The notes under the pieces are model-generated. The model had not been told where the DNA came from. It did no database searches and saw only the letters and a program-made list of their open reading frames with translations. Source: Microbacterium hominis (lineage in GTDB: Bacteria; Actinomycetota; Actinomycetes; Actinomycetales; Microbacteriaceae). Taken from it: a DNA stretch of 64,000 bases. The translations under genes and the position numbers were made by a program. Positions 55,098 through 62,840 of this stretch are shown in pieces. Within the stretch, counting starts at the first letter, position 1. The number at the start of each line of letters is the position of its first letter. The stretch is taken from positions 3,224,001 through 3,288,000 of the forward strand of contig NZ_CP054038.1 of NCBI RefSeq assembly GCF_013282805.1, given 5' to 3'.

Positions 55098-56105
55098 TCA
55101 CACCGACGCGCGTTCGAGGAGCGGGCAGTCGATCGTCACGGTTCCCGTGGCGGTCGACTGGCCCGCGATGATGGCGGCGAGGAGTTCCACGCCGCGAGTG
55201 CCCATCTGTTCGAAGGGCAGTGCGACCGTCGTCAGGCCCGGCCTCAGGTAGCGCGCAATGAGCTCCTGGTTGTCGAAGCCGACAACGGCAACGTCGTGAG
55301 GGATGCGCAGTCCGCGCTCCTTGATCGCGTCATACGCCCCCATCGCCATGCGGTCGTTCGCGCAGAAGATCGCGGTCGGAGGCTCGGTGAGATCGAGCAG
55401 GGTGGATGCCGCGGCGTACCCGCCGTCTGCGGTCGCGTGACCCGACACCTCGAGCTCGTCGTCGAACGGGATCCCCGCTTCGGCGAGCACCTCGTGGTAG
55501 CCGCTGAGCCGCAGGACGGCGGCAGGAATGTCCGGATCCAGATTGATCAGGCCGATCCTGCGGTGACCGGCCGCCAGGAGCCGCTCCGTCGCCCGGCGTC
55601 CCCCCATTCGCTCATCCGGGACGATCGCCGGGTAACGGCCTTCTGCATCGAAGCAGTTGACAAGAACCGTCGGGACTTCTCGCGCGATCTCCGGCAGCAC
55701 CACCGCGCGATGCCACGTCGCCGCATAGATGAGGCCTTCGACCCGCTGTTCCAGCAGTCGCTCGATCGCTGCCGTCTCCGCAGCCGGGTCGGACTCGGTC
55801 GACGCGATCAGCAGGTACTTGTCGCTCTCGCGGGCTCGGTCCTGCGCACCCTTGATGATGTCGACGGCGAACGGCGCGGTCACGATCTCGGTGACCAGCC
55901 CGTACCAGTCGCTCTGCTTCTTCGCGAGCGCGCGGGCTCCGGCATTCGGCCGGTACCCCAGTTCTGCCGCTGCAGCGAGCACGCGATCCCGGGTCTCATC
56001 GGAGAGCCCCATCGACGTCCGGTCGTTCAGCACGAACGACACCGCGGATCGCGACACTCCCGCCTTCTCGGCGACGTCCTTCATTGTGACGGCTCGACTG
56101 ACCAT
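55098..56105 (-). CDS. LacI-family transcriptional repressor
   Basis: A 335-residue sugar-responsive repressor. The N-terminal HTH and hinge (about 5-60) read [21 protein letters not shown] and [12 protein letters not shown]. The periplasmic-binding-protein-like core (about 70-335) has [13 protein letters not shown] and [10 protein letters not shown]. It is the first gene of the operon for the Opp/Dpp-type importer and GH32 and probably represses it, itself included, through two CTAAC-N4-GTTAG sites upstream. The ribosome site is AAGGA before ATG 56105. Confidence 0.93.
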   Translation of the reverse strand: MVSRAVTMKDVAEKAGVSRSAVSFVLNDRTSMGLSDETRDRVLAAAAELGYRPNAGARALAKKQSDWYGLVTEIVTAPFAVDIIKGAQDRARESDKYLLIASTESDPAAETAAIERLLEQRVEGLIYAATWHRAVVLPEIAREVPTVLVNCFDAEGRYPAIVPDERMGGRRATERLLAAGHRRIGLINLDPDIPAAVLRLSGYHEVLAEAGIPFDDELEVSGHATADGGYAAASTLLDLTEPPTAIFCANDRMAMGAYDAIKERGLRIPHDVAVVGFDNQELIARYLRPGLTTVALPFEQMGTRGVELLAAIIAGQSTATGTVTIDCPLLERASV

Positions 56106-56135
56106 GGCCTAGTTCCTTGCGCTCCCTTGAGCAAA

Positions 56136-56149
56136 CTAACTCGCGTTAG
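56136..56149. promoter_or_regulatory. LacI-type operator O1
   Basis: CTAAC-TCGC-GTTAG, 5-bp arms, 30 bp before the lacI start. It has the same pattern as the second site 32 bp away. The central CG step fits LacI-family operators. Confidence 0.7.
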
Positions 56150-56167
56150 AACCGCGATGGTTATCAT

Positions 56168-56194
56168 CTAACCCGCGTTAGGAACGCTTGTCAA
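56168..56194 (-). promoter_or_regulatory. lacI-operon promoter with LacI-type operator O2
   Basis: On the minus strand a perfect -35, TTGACA (56194-56189), is followed after 17 bp by a weak -10, TTAGAT (56171-56166). Operator CTAAC-CCGC-GTTAG (56168-56181) fills the spacer, so bound repressor would block polymerase. On the plus strand TATCAT (56162-56167) could be a -10 for the divergent methyltransferase gene. Confidence 0.65.
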
Positions 56195-56229
56195 CTTCCG
56201 TCGCGTCGCGGCGATGCCACGATGGTTCC

Positions 56230-57141
56230 ATGGTCCCTTCATCCACGGTCACGGTGCTCGACGGTGGACTGTCCACGGCGCTCGAGCAGCAGGGCGTCGA
56301 GGTGGGCGGAGCGCTCTGGACGGCGAGCCTCCTCGCCGAGGCGCCCGAGCGCATCCGTCGCGCACACCGCTCGTACTTCGATGCAGGTGCCGACGTCGCC
56401 ACCGCGGCGACCTACCAGGCCAGCGAGGAGGGCTTCCGGGAGGCCGGCTTCGATGAGGACGAGGCGCGGCGCCTCATCGCCCGCGGTGTCGCGCTGGCCA
56501 TCGAGGCCCGCGATCAGTGCGACGCACCGGCTGGCCGGCTCGTCGCGGCGTCGGTCGGCCCGTACGGCGCGGTGCTCGCCGACGGCTCGGAGTACCGCGG
56601 CAGATATGGCGTCTCGGCGGAGCGGCTGCGGGACTTCCACGCCCCCCGCCTCGAGCTCCTCGCTGCCGCAGGCCCCGACCTGCTCGCCGTCGAGACCATC
56701 CCGGATGTCGACGAGGCTGTCGTCATCGCGGATCTTCTCGACGAGATCGGGCTGCCAGCGTGGGTGAGCTACTCGATCCGCGGACCCGAGACGTGCGCCG
56801 GTCAGCCTTTGCGTGAAGCGTACGCGGCGCTCGCGGACTGCTCCGTGCTGGTCGCCGCCGGCGTGAACTGCTCGGCCGAGGGCGATGTGCTCGACGCGGT
56901 CCGCATCGCGGTCGAGGAGACCGGCCTGCCGGCCGTCGCCTACCCGAACCGTGGCGGGCAGTGGGACCCGAGCACCAAGTGCTGGAGCCGCGATCAGCCG
57001 TTCGACGTCGATCTCATCGATGCCTGGATCGCAGCCGGAGCGACCTACATCGGCGGATGCTGCGGGTCCGGCCCGTCCGACATCGAGAAGCTGGCCAGGC
57101 GGGTCGCCCTCAGCGAGCCACCCGCACCGCCGGGGGCGTGA
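56230..57141 (+). CDS. mmuM: homocysteine S-methyltransferase
   Basis: A 303-residue cytosolic enzyme that transfers a methyl group from S-methylmethionine or similar donors to homocysteine, giving methionine. The start STVTVLDGGLSTALEQQG is typical. The zinc ligands are the Cys in AGVNCSAEGD and the Cys pair in YIGGCCGSGP near the C-terminus. VETIPDVDEA is a further family motif. ATG 56230 lacks a clear ribosome site. It is divergent from lacI, and the operators there might also affect it. Confidence 0.93.
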   Translation: MVPSSTVTVLDGGLSTALEQQGVEVGGALWTASLLAEAPERIRRAHRSYFDAGADVATAATYQASEEGFREAGFDEDEARRLIARGVALAIEARDQCDAPAGRLVAASVGPYGAVLADGSEYRGRYGVSAERLRDFHAPRLELLAAAGPDLLAVETIPDVDEAVVIADLLDEIGLPAWVSYSIRGPETCAGQPLREAYAALADCSVLVAAGVNCSAEGDVLDAVRIAVEETGLPAVAYPNRGGQWDPSTKCWSRDQPFDVDLIDAWIAAGATYIGGCCGSGPSDIEKLARRVALSEPPAPPGA

Positions 57142-57430
57142 CCAGCCGGCTCGACACCGGCATCACTCGGTCTCCGCGCCGATCGCGCGCGGCCGCGGAT
57201 TCGTGACATCAACCCTCGGTCGGGTTCGCCTTGAGGCTACGACCTTCTGGGCGTCGAAGCTGTGGGCTGTCGCGGACACCAGACGTGTGCTGCACGTGTC
57301 CACTTCCCGAGCCCGCGGGGAAACGCTGGCGCCGAAACGGCGGGGGTCACTTCGCGCGAGAATGCGCCTCCGGGCTGAGTCTCAACGCCGGCAGCAGCAA
57401 CTCGAACACACCCGTTTACCTGGGTTTTCC

Positions 57431-57453
57431 GGCGGAGACGGAGGGATTTGAAC
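57431..57453 (-). pseudogene. tRNA-Ser 3' end fragment (attachment-site-like)
   Basis: The minus strand reads GTTCAAATCC followed by CTCCGTCTCCGCC, which matches the T-loop, T-stem and acceptor strand at the 3' end of actinobacterial tRNA-Ser. The 5' acceptor strand GGAGACG and the rest of the cloverleaf are missing. The 3' end of a tRNA is the part duplicated when integrative elements insert, so this may be an att scar. Confidence 0.55.
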
Positions 57454-57651
57454 TCTGACGGCACGTCATTTCCGTTATTTCGCCGGCGGACGTCCCGCGA
57501 GATTCCGCGGGATCTCTGCTGTCCTCGCTGTGCTCAGTGACGCTCGTTTGCGGTCGGGTTTCTCAAACCTTTCCCACGTTCCGAGGCCCTTCCTGCATGC
57601 GACTCCGCGACACCCCTGACGCAACCCCGAATCCACCCGGGGACGAACTCC

Positions 57652-57740
57652 TGCCCCCAGCACCCCTGCGCCGAGGGCGCGATCGATGTGCGCGAAGTGA
57701 TGGTCAGCGGTCAGAATCGTGACGTCGTTGACGTTGGTCT
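57652..57740 (-). pseudogene. possible PIN-domain (VapC-like) C-terminal remnant
   Basis: A short minus-strand stretch translates to NVNDVTILTADHHFAHIDRAL. It resembles the last motif of VapC-type PIN domains, where an Asp in LTAD is catalytic. The upstream part of the domain is missing and no antitoxin gene is seen. This is weak evidence for a decayed toxin gene. Confidence 0.25.
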
Positions 57741-57781
57741 TGCGCCCGAGATCATCGCCGCGCTCGAGGTGAACGGGATGC

Positions 57782-57808
57782 AGTGGTCCACTGGTCACAC
57801 GGACCACT
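57782..57808 (-). terminator. hairpin after GH78 gene
   Basis: AGTGGTCC (57782-57789) pairs with GGACCACT (57801-57808) around an 11-nt loop, 17 bp after the rhamnosidase stop. Further GTGGTC/GACCAC copies nearby allow alternative pairings. Confidence 0.5.
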
Positions 57809-57825
57809 CACCACGCACTCGGTGG

Positions 57826-60396
57826 TCACGCGGCGGTCGGCACCGATGCGACCTCGTCGATGACGCACGCGAAGTGGTGTACTCCGCTGGCGACCTCGCG
57901 CTGCGTGCCGTCGGGCAGGACGACGGTGCAGCGTGTCGAGACCGGCACCTCGACGCGCAGCGAGAACTCGCCGTCCGCGATGGTCCACGACGAGGAGGCG
58001 CGCCCGTACGGGGTCTCGACCACACCCTCGGCCGACGTCAGCCCGCCGCCGGGCAGAGGTGCGACCTGGAAGGTCCTGTAGCCGCCGGTGAGCGGTTCGA
58101 TGCCTGCGACCCGGGTGTAGAGCCAATCACCCACAGCGCCGGCGGCGTAGTGGTTGAACGACACCATGCCACCGGAGCCGTCTTCCTTGCCGGTCTGGAG
58201 GTCGGCGATGTTGACGGTGCCGTCTTCGCGCAGCGCGTCCCAGCGCTCCCAGATCGTGGTGCCGCCGGCATCCACCATGTAGAGCCACGAGGGCGAGCCG
58301 GATTGGAGGAGCAGGTCGTAGGCCTCCTCGAGGCGGCCGTGGTCGGACAGGGCGAACAAGATGTAGGGCGTGCCCGGGAAGCCGGTGTTGAGGTGCCCGT
58401 CGTTCGCGTCGATGAGGCGCACAAGGTTGTCGGCCATCGCCCGCGTCTCGGCACCCTCGGTCATGCCGAAGTGCAGGGGCAGCACGTACGCGGTCTGGAA
58501 GTCGCCCTTGCCCTTCAGCGTGCCCATGCCGTCGGTGAAGACATTGCGGTACGCGCGGATGATGTCTGCGCGCAGTGCGCGCAAGCGCGCCGCCTCCTCC
58601 GGCTCGCCGAGGAGATCGGCGATCTCGGCGACGATGCCGCACGAGTTGGCGTAGTAGGCCGTTCCGACCCACTTCCCACGCTGGACCCATTCCTTCGCGC
58701 CGCCCTCGGGTGCGGCCCAGTCCCCGAAATGGAACGGGAAATGCCAGATCAGGCGGCGGTCGCCGGTCGCCAGCAGCTTCGACCACCAGCCCGCGGCCTT
58801 CAGGAACTTCTTCATGACGGGGTAGTTGGCGCGCAGCATCCCGAGATCGCCGCGGGCGCGGTACTCGGCCCATGGACCCAGCACGCACACGTCGCCCCAG
58901 CACGAGGTCGCCATCACGGGGAACCCGTTGCCCGATCGCGGGACGACCATCGGGATGCCGCCGCCCTTGGTCTGCTCGGCGGCGACGTCTCGCATCCATT
59001 TTCCGAGGAAGCGGCCCATGTCGAAGTTGTAGCTCGCGGTGGTCGCGAACACCGCGTAGTCGCCCGTCCAGCCCTCGCGCTCGTCGCGCTGAGGGCAGTC
59101 TGTGGGGATGTCCACGAAGTTCGACCGGCCGCCCCACTCGATCGCGGACTGCAACCTGTTGAGGCGGTCATCCGACGACGTGAAGGTGCCGGTGCGCCGC
59201 AGGTCGCTGTGCAGCACGAGGGCGGTGAGCTCGAGGTCGGCGTGATCGACGCCGGTGACGCCGACGTAGCGGAAGCCCATGTAGGTCTGGCGCGGCGAGT
59301 AGGTCTGCTCGCCGTCGACGGCCGTATAGGTCGCCGTCGCCTTCGCCGTGCGAAGGGATCTCACGAACAGCTCTCCCTCGACGAGCACCTCCGCGTGCCG
59401 GAACACGACGGTCTGCCCGTCGCTGCCGCGCAGTCGGGCGTGGATCACGCCGGCGAAGTTCTGCCCGAAGTCGTAGACGATCTCGCCGCTCGGGGCGACG
59501 GTCTGCGACACCGGTGCGAGCACGTCCTGCACGCGCACGGGGGCGCCGTACTGGGCGGTGATGGTGGGCTGCGTGCGCGGCGCCGTGAGGTCGGCGCGCT
59601 TCCAGGTCATCTGCGCGGCGGTGACGCGTGCATCGACGGTCTCGCCGTCGTACCACTCGGCCATCCGCACCGGGCCGTCGGTCGAGACCTCCCAGTCGGT
59701 CCCGGTGGCGATCACGTCGCGGGTGCCGTCTGCGAATTCGAGGTGCACCTCGGCCAGCAGCGCCTGCCGGTCGGCGTAGATCTTGTTCTTGCGCGCGAAC
59801 GTGAACGAGCCCACCGCCCAGCCGCCGGCGACCGTGGCGACGAGCTCGTTGCTCGCGCCCAGCATCCCGGTCACGTCGTACGACTGGTACTGCAGCTGGT
59901 GACCGTACGAGGTGAAGCCGGGGGCGAAGTAGTCGCTCCCCACCTTCGAGCCGTTGAGGTCGAGCTCGTACACGCCGAGCGCCGTGGCCTCGATCCAGGC
60001 GCGGCGCACCGGCTTCTCGGGGGCGAACCGGGTGCGGAACACCATCGGCACGGGCGAGAGCTTCTTCGGCGTCTCATATGCCGCGTCCGTGATCCAGCGC
60101 GCCACCCACGGCGTGTGCATGCGGCCGGTGCGGAACGACGTGGTCGCGGTCGCCGTCGCGCCGCTCGTGCCGGTCGCCGTCACCTCGAGGACGTACACGC
60201 TGTAGGGCTCGAGCGGGCCGTCGTAGCGGATCCCGACCTGCTCGGTGGTCTCGAGCGACCAGTCGCCCACCCGCACCGTGGCCGATGCGAGATCTTCGCC
60301 CGCGACCTCGGAGGCCAGGCTGAACGCGAAGACCGGCGGCTCGTCGGTCAGGCAGCCGGACTCGAGTCCGTCGACGGTGAGGCGGGTGATGTTCAT
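57826..60396 (-). CDS. GH78 alpha-L-rhamnosidase
   Basis: Removes terminal alpha-L-rhamnose from glycosides such as flavonoid rutinosides. 856 residues, normal for the family. It has N-terminal beta-sandwich domains (about 1-330), the (alpha/alpha)6 catalytic barrel with the hallmark DCPQRDEREGWTGD near residue 430 (acid residues), and a C-terminal beta domain after FNHYAAGAVGDWLY near 770. There is no signal peptide, so hydrolysis is intracellular. ATG 60396 overlaps the GH3 stop by 4 nt, and the GH3 gene in turn overlaps an MFS gene, forming a transport-and-hydrolysis operon. Confidence 0.95.
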   Translation of the reverse strand: MNITRLTVDGLESGCLTDEPPVFAFSLASEVAGEDLASATVRVGDWSLETTEQVGIRYDGPLEPYSVYVLEVTATGTSGATATATTSFRTGRMHTPWVARWITDAAYETPKKLSPVPMVFRTRFAPEKPVRRAWIEATALGVYELDLNGSKVGSDYFAPGFTSYGHQLQYQSYDVTGMLGASNELVATVAGGWAVGSFTFARKNKIYADRQALLAEVHLEFADGTRDVIATGTDWEVSTDGPVRMAEWYDGETVDARVTAAQMTWKRADLTAPRTQPTITAQYGAPVRVQDVLAPVSQTVAPSGEIVYDFGQNFAGVIHARLRGSDGQTVVFRHAEVLVEGELFVRSLRTAKATATYTAVDGEQTYSPRQTYMGFRYVGVTGVDHADLELTALVLHSDLRRTGTFTSSDDRLNRLQSAIEWGGRSNFVDIPTDCPQRDEREGWTGDYAVFATTASYNFDMGRFLGKWMRDVAAEQTKGGGIPMVVPRSGNGFPVMATSCWGDVCVLGPWAEYRARGDLGMLRANYPVMKKFLKAAGWWSKLLATGDRRLIWHFPFHFGDWAAPEGGAKEWVQRGKWVGTAYYANSCGIVAEIADLLGEPEEAARLRALRADIIRAYRNVFTDGMGTLKGKGDFQTAYVLPLHFGMTEGAETRAMADNLVRLIDANDGHLNTGFPGTPYILFALSDHGRLEEAYDLLLQSGSPSWLYMVDAGGTTIWERWDALREDGTVNIADLQTGKEDGSGGMVSFNHYAAGAVGDWLYTRVAGIEPLTGGYRTFQVAPLPGGGLTSAEGVVETPYGRASSSWTIADGEFSLRVEVPVSTRCTVVLPDGTQREVASGVHHFACVIDEVASVPTAA

Positions 60397-62840
60397 CGGG
60401 TCTCCTGGGGTTCGGGCGTGCCGGCGAGTCGGCGGATGCCGCGGATCGGGTGTCCGGCGGCGAGGAGTTCGAGGCCCTCGGCGATGTGGAAGGGAAGCTC
60501 ACCGGCGGAGGACATCGCCATCGAGCGCAGCGACATCGACGGCATCATCCGCAGCACGAAGTGCGTGCTCTTCACCCGGGCGTCGCGCTCGAGCGAGTCG
60601 GGCAGCGCGAGGGCTGCCTCGAAGTCCTTCTTCACTCGGCCGATCACGGCACGGAGGAAGATCCCGCCGAGGATCGAGCGTCGGGCATCGCCCAGGCGAC
60701 GCTCCAGACCCAGGCGGCGCGACCGAGCGAGCACCGGCACCGGCCGGCCGAGGAGTTCGGCGAAGACGGCGGGCACGGAGGCGGGTGGCGTGGCGTACGC
60801 GTGGTCGACGGCCGCCGAGTAGGGCGACCGTGAGACGCGACCCTGATCGACGACGAGCGGCGCCGTCAGCCGGATATCGGATGCCGAGGCCGCGACCAGG
60901 ATCTCGTAGGAGCCGTTCTCGAGCACCCAGGCGTGGTCCTCCACATCCCAGTAGGCGAGGTCGTCGAGCTCGAACGACAGCGCGACCCGCATCGAGTCAC
61001 CCGCCGCGACGCGCACCTTGGCGAATGCGCGCAGCTCCTTGTCGGCCTTGAAGACCTCGCCACGGTTGTTCCGCACGTACAGCTGCACGGCCTCCGCGCC
61101 GTCGCGGTCGCCGGTGTTCACGGCCGTGACGGTCGCGGTGACCCGGCCGCCCTCGACCGTGACCTCGAGGTCGCGGTACGCGAAGGTCGTGTACGACAGG
61201 CCGTGACCGAACGGGTAGCGCAGGTCGGTGCCGGCCTTGTCGTGGAACCGGTAGCCGACGTAGATCGACTCGTAGTAGGCGGCGACGCCCGAGCGGTTGA
61301 AATCCCCGGCGCAGCTCGCGTCGGCGGCGCTGCGCGTCCAGCTCTCGGTGAGCTTGCCCGAGGGGTTCGCCTCGCCGAACAGCAGCTGCGCGGCAGCCTC
61401 GCCCCCGTTCATGCCGGGCAGCGACAGCAGCAGCACCGCGGCGAGCTCGTCGTGACGGGGAATCTCGACCGGCGACCCGGTCGACAGCACGAGCACGACC
61501 CGGGAACCGGCATCCACCAGCCCGTTCAGCAGGCGCACCTGCGCCTCGGGCAGCGCCATCGACGTGCGGTCGAAGCCCTCGCTCTCTTCGAGATCGCCGA
61601 GTCCGCCGAAGAACAGCACCGTGTCGGCATCGGATGCCGCGGCCAGGGCTTGACGCTCCAGCGTCTCGTCGATGCGGGGGTCGAGCGCCCGGTAGCCGCG
61701 GGCGAACGTGTACGAGACGTCGCGACGGTCGAACGCGTCGCGGGGCGACACCGTCGCGGGCGGCGAGATGAGCGACGACCCTGCGCCCTGGTAGCGCATG
61801 CGCTCGAACTGCTCGCCGATCACGACCAGCCCGCTGCGCTTCGCGTCGAGCGGCAGCGCGCCGTCGTTCGCGAGCAGCACCGCACCCTCGATCGCGACCC
61901 GCTCCGCGAGCGCCGCGTGACCTTCGGCGTCGACCGCTCCGGCGGTGTGGTCGGCCGAGCAGCGGTCGACGAGGGCGAGGACGCGCGCGACCGCCTGGTC
62001 GAGCAGCTCTTCCGGAAGTCGCCCGTCGCGGGTCGCGGCGATGATCTCCGCGCGGTTGTGGGCGACCTCGCCCGGCATGTCGAGGTCGCAGCCGGCGACG
62101 ATCCCGGCTACGCGATCGTGGGTGGCGCCCCAGTCGGTCATCACCAGCCCGTCGAAGCCCCACTCGTCGCGGAGGATATCGGTCAGCAGCTCGCGATTGT
62201 CGGAGCAGTATGTGCCGTTCAGCTGGTTGTACGCGCACATCACCGTGGCGGGCGCGGCATCCTTCACGATCCGCTCGAACGCGCGCAGATAGATCTCGCG
62301 CAGCGCTCGCTCGTCGACGACACTGTCGCCGACGAACCGGAAGTCCTCGTTGGAGTTGGCGGCGAAGTGCTTGACCGAGGTCGCGACGCCCTCGCTCTGC
62401 ACGCCCTGGACGAACGCGGTGCCGAAGACGCCCGAGACGAGCGGGTCCTCCGAGAAGTACTCGAAGTTGCGTCCGCACAGGGGGCTGCGCATGATGTTGA
62501 CGCCGGGCGCGAGGAGCACGTCGACCTCCAGGGCCGCACTCTCACGCCCGATCGCGGCGCCGACCTGGCGCGCAAGCTCGGGGTCCCACGTCTTGGCGAG
62601 GGTGGTGGATGTGGGGAACGAGGTGGACGGCTCCGCCTCGGCGAGGCCGAAGGCACCCGCGTTCGCGCGCACCTTGCGCACGCCGTGGGGTCCGTCGGTG
62701 ACGAACAGCTGACGGATGCCGAGCCTCGGCACCCCGTTGGTGTTCCAGGCGCCGACGCCCTCCAGCAGCAGCGCCTTCTCTTCGAGGGTGAGCTGCGCGA
62801 CGAGCGTGTCGACCGATGCGGGGGGCGTCGGCGCGGACAT
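60393..62840 (-). CDS. GH3 beta-glucosidase-like hydrolase
   Basis: An 815-residue family 3 glycosidase. The nucleophile is Asp236 in GLVMTDWGATHD. SVKHFAANSNEDFRF carries the conserved substrate-binding Lys-His. The second domain starts near 310 with the anion/acid region, and a fibronectin-III-like domain lies near 590-690 (ending AYWDVEDHAWVLENGSYEI). About 120 extra residues follow, of unknown role. No signal peptide is present. It probably removes the glucose exposed after rhamnose cleavage. Its start shares one base with the MFS stop, and its stop overlaps the GH78 start. Confidence 0.94.
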   Translation of the reverse strand: MSAPTPPASVDTLVAQLTLEEKALLLEGVGAWNTNGVPRLGIRQLFVTDGPHGVRKVRANAGAFGLAEAEPSTSFPTSTTLAKTWDPELARQVGAAIGRESAALEVDVLLAPGVNIMRSPLCGRNFEYFSEDPLVSGVFGTAFVQGVQSEGVATSVKHFAANSNEDFRFVGDSVVDERALREIYLRAFERIVKDAAPATVMCAYNQLNGTYCSDNRELLTDILRDEWGFDGLVMTDWGATHDRVAGIVAGCDLDMPGEVAHNRAEIIAATRDGRLPEELLDQAVARVLALVDRCSADHTAGAVDAEGHAALAERVAIEGAVLLANDGALPLDAKRSGLVVIGEQFERMRYQGAGSSLISPPATVSPRDAFDRRDVSYTFARGYRALDPRIDETLERQALAAASDADTVLFFGGLGDLEESEGFDRTSMALPEAQVRLLNGLVDAGSRVVLVLSTGSPVEIPRHDELAAVLLLSLPGMNGGEAAAQLLFGEANPSGKLTESWTRSAADASCAGDFNRSGVAAYYESIYVGYRFHDKAGTDLRYPFGHGLSYTTFAYRDLEVTVEGGRVTATVTAVNTGDRDGAEAVQLYVRNNRGEVFKADKELRAFAKVRVAAGDSMRVALSFELDDLAYWDVEDHAWVLENGSYEILVAASASDIRLTAPLVVDQGRVSRSPYSAAVDHAYATPPASVPAVFAELLGRPVPVLARSRRLGLERRLGDARRSILGGIFLRAVIGRVKKDFEAALALPDSLERDARVKSTHFVLRMMPSMSLRSMAMSSAGELPFHIAEGLELLAAGHPIRGIRRLAGTPEPQETR

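Larger units (their letters stand above)
57142..57825. other. gene-poor region with tRNA-Ser 3' fragment
   Basis: 684 bp between the methyltransferase and rhamnosidase genes. No intact gene is seen. It contains a 23-bp match to the 3' end of a serine tRNA, a possible PIN-domain remnant and a hairpin that probably terminates the rhamnosidase operon. Its composition is less regular than the flanking coding DNA, and it could be the scar of an integrated element. Confidence 0.55.
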
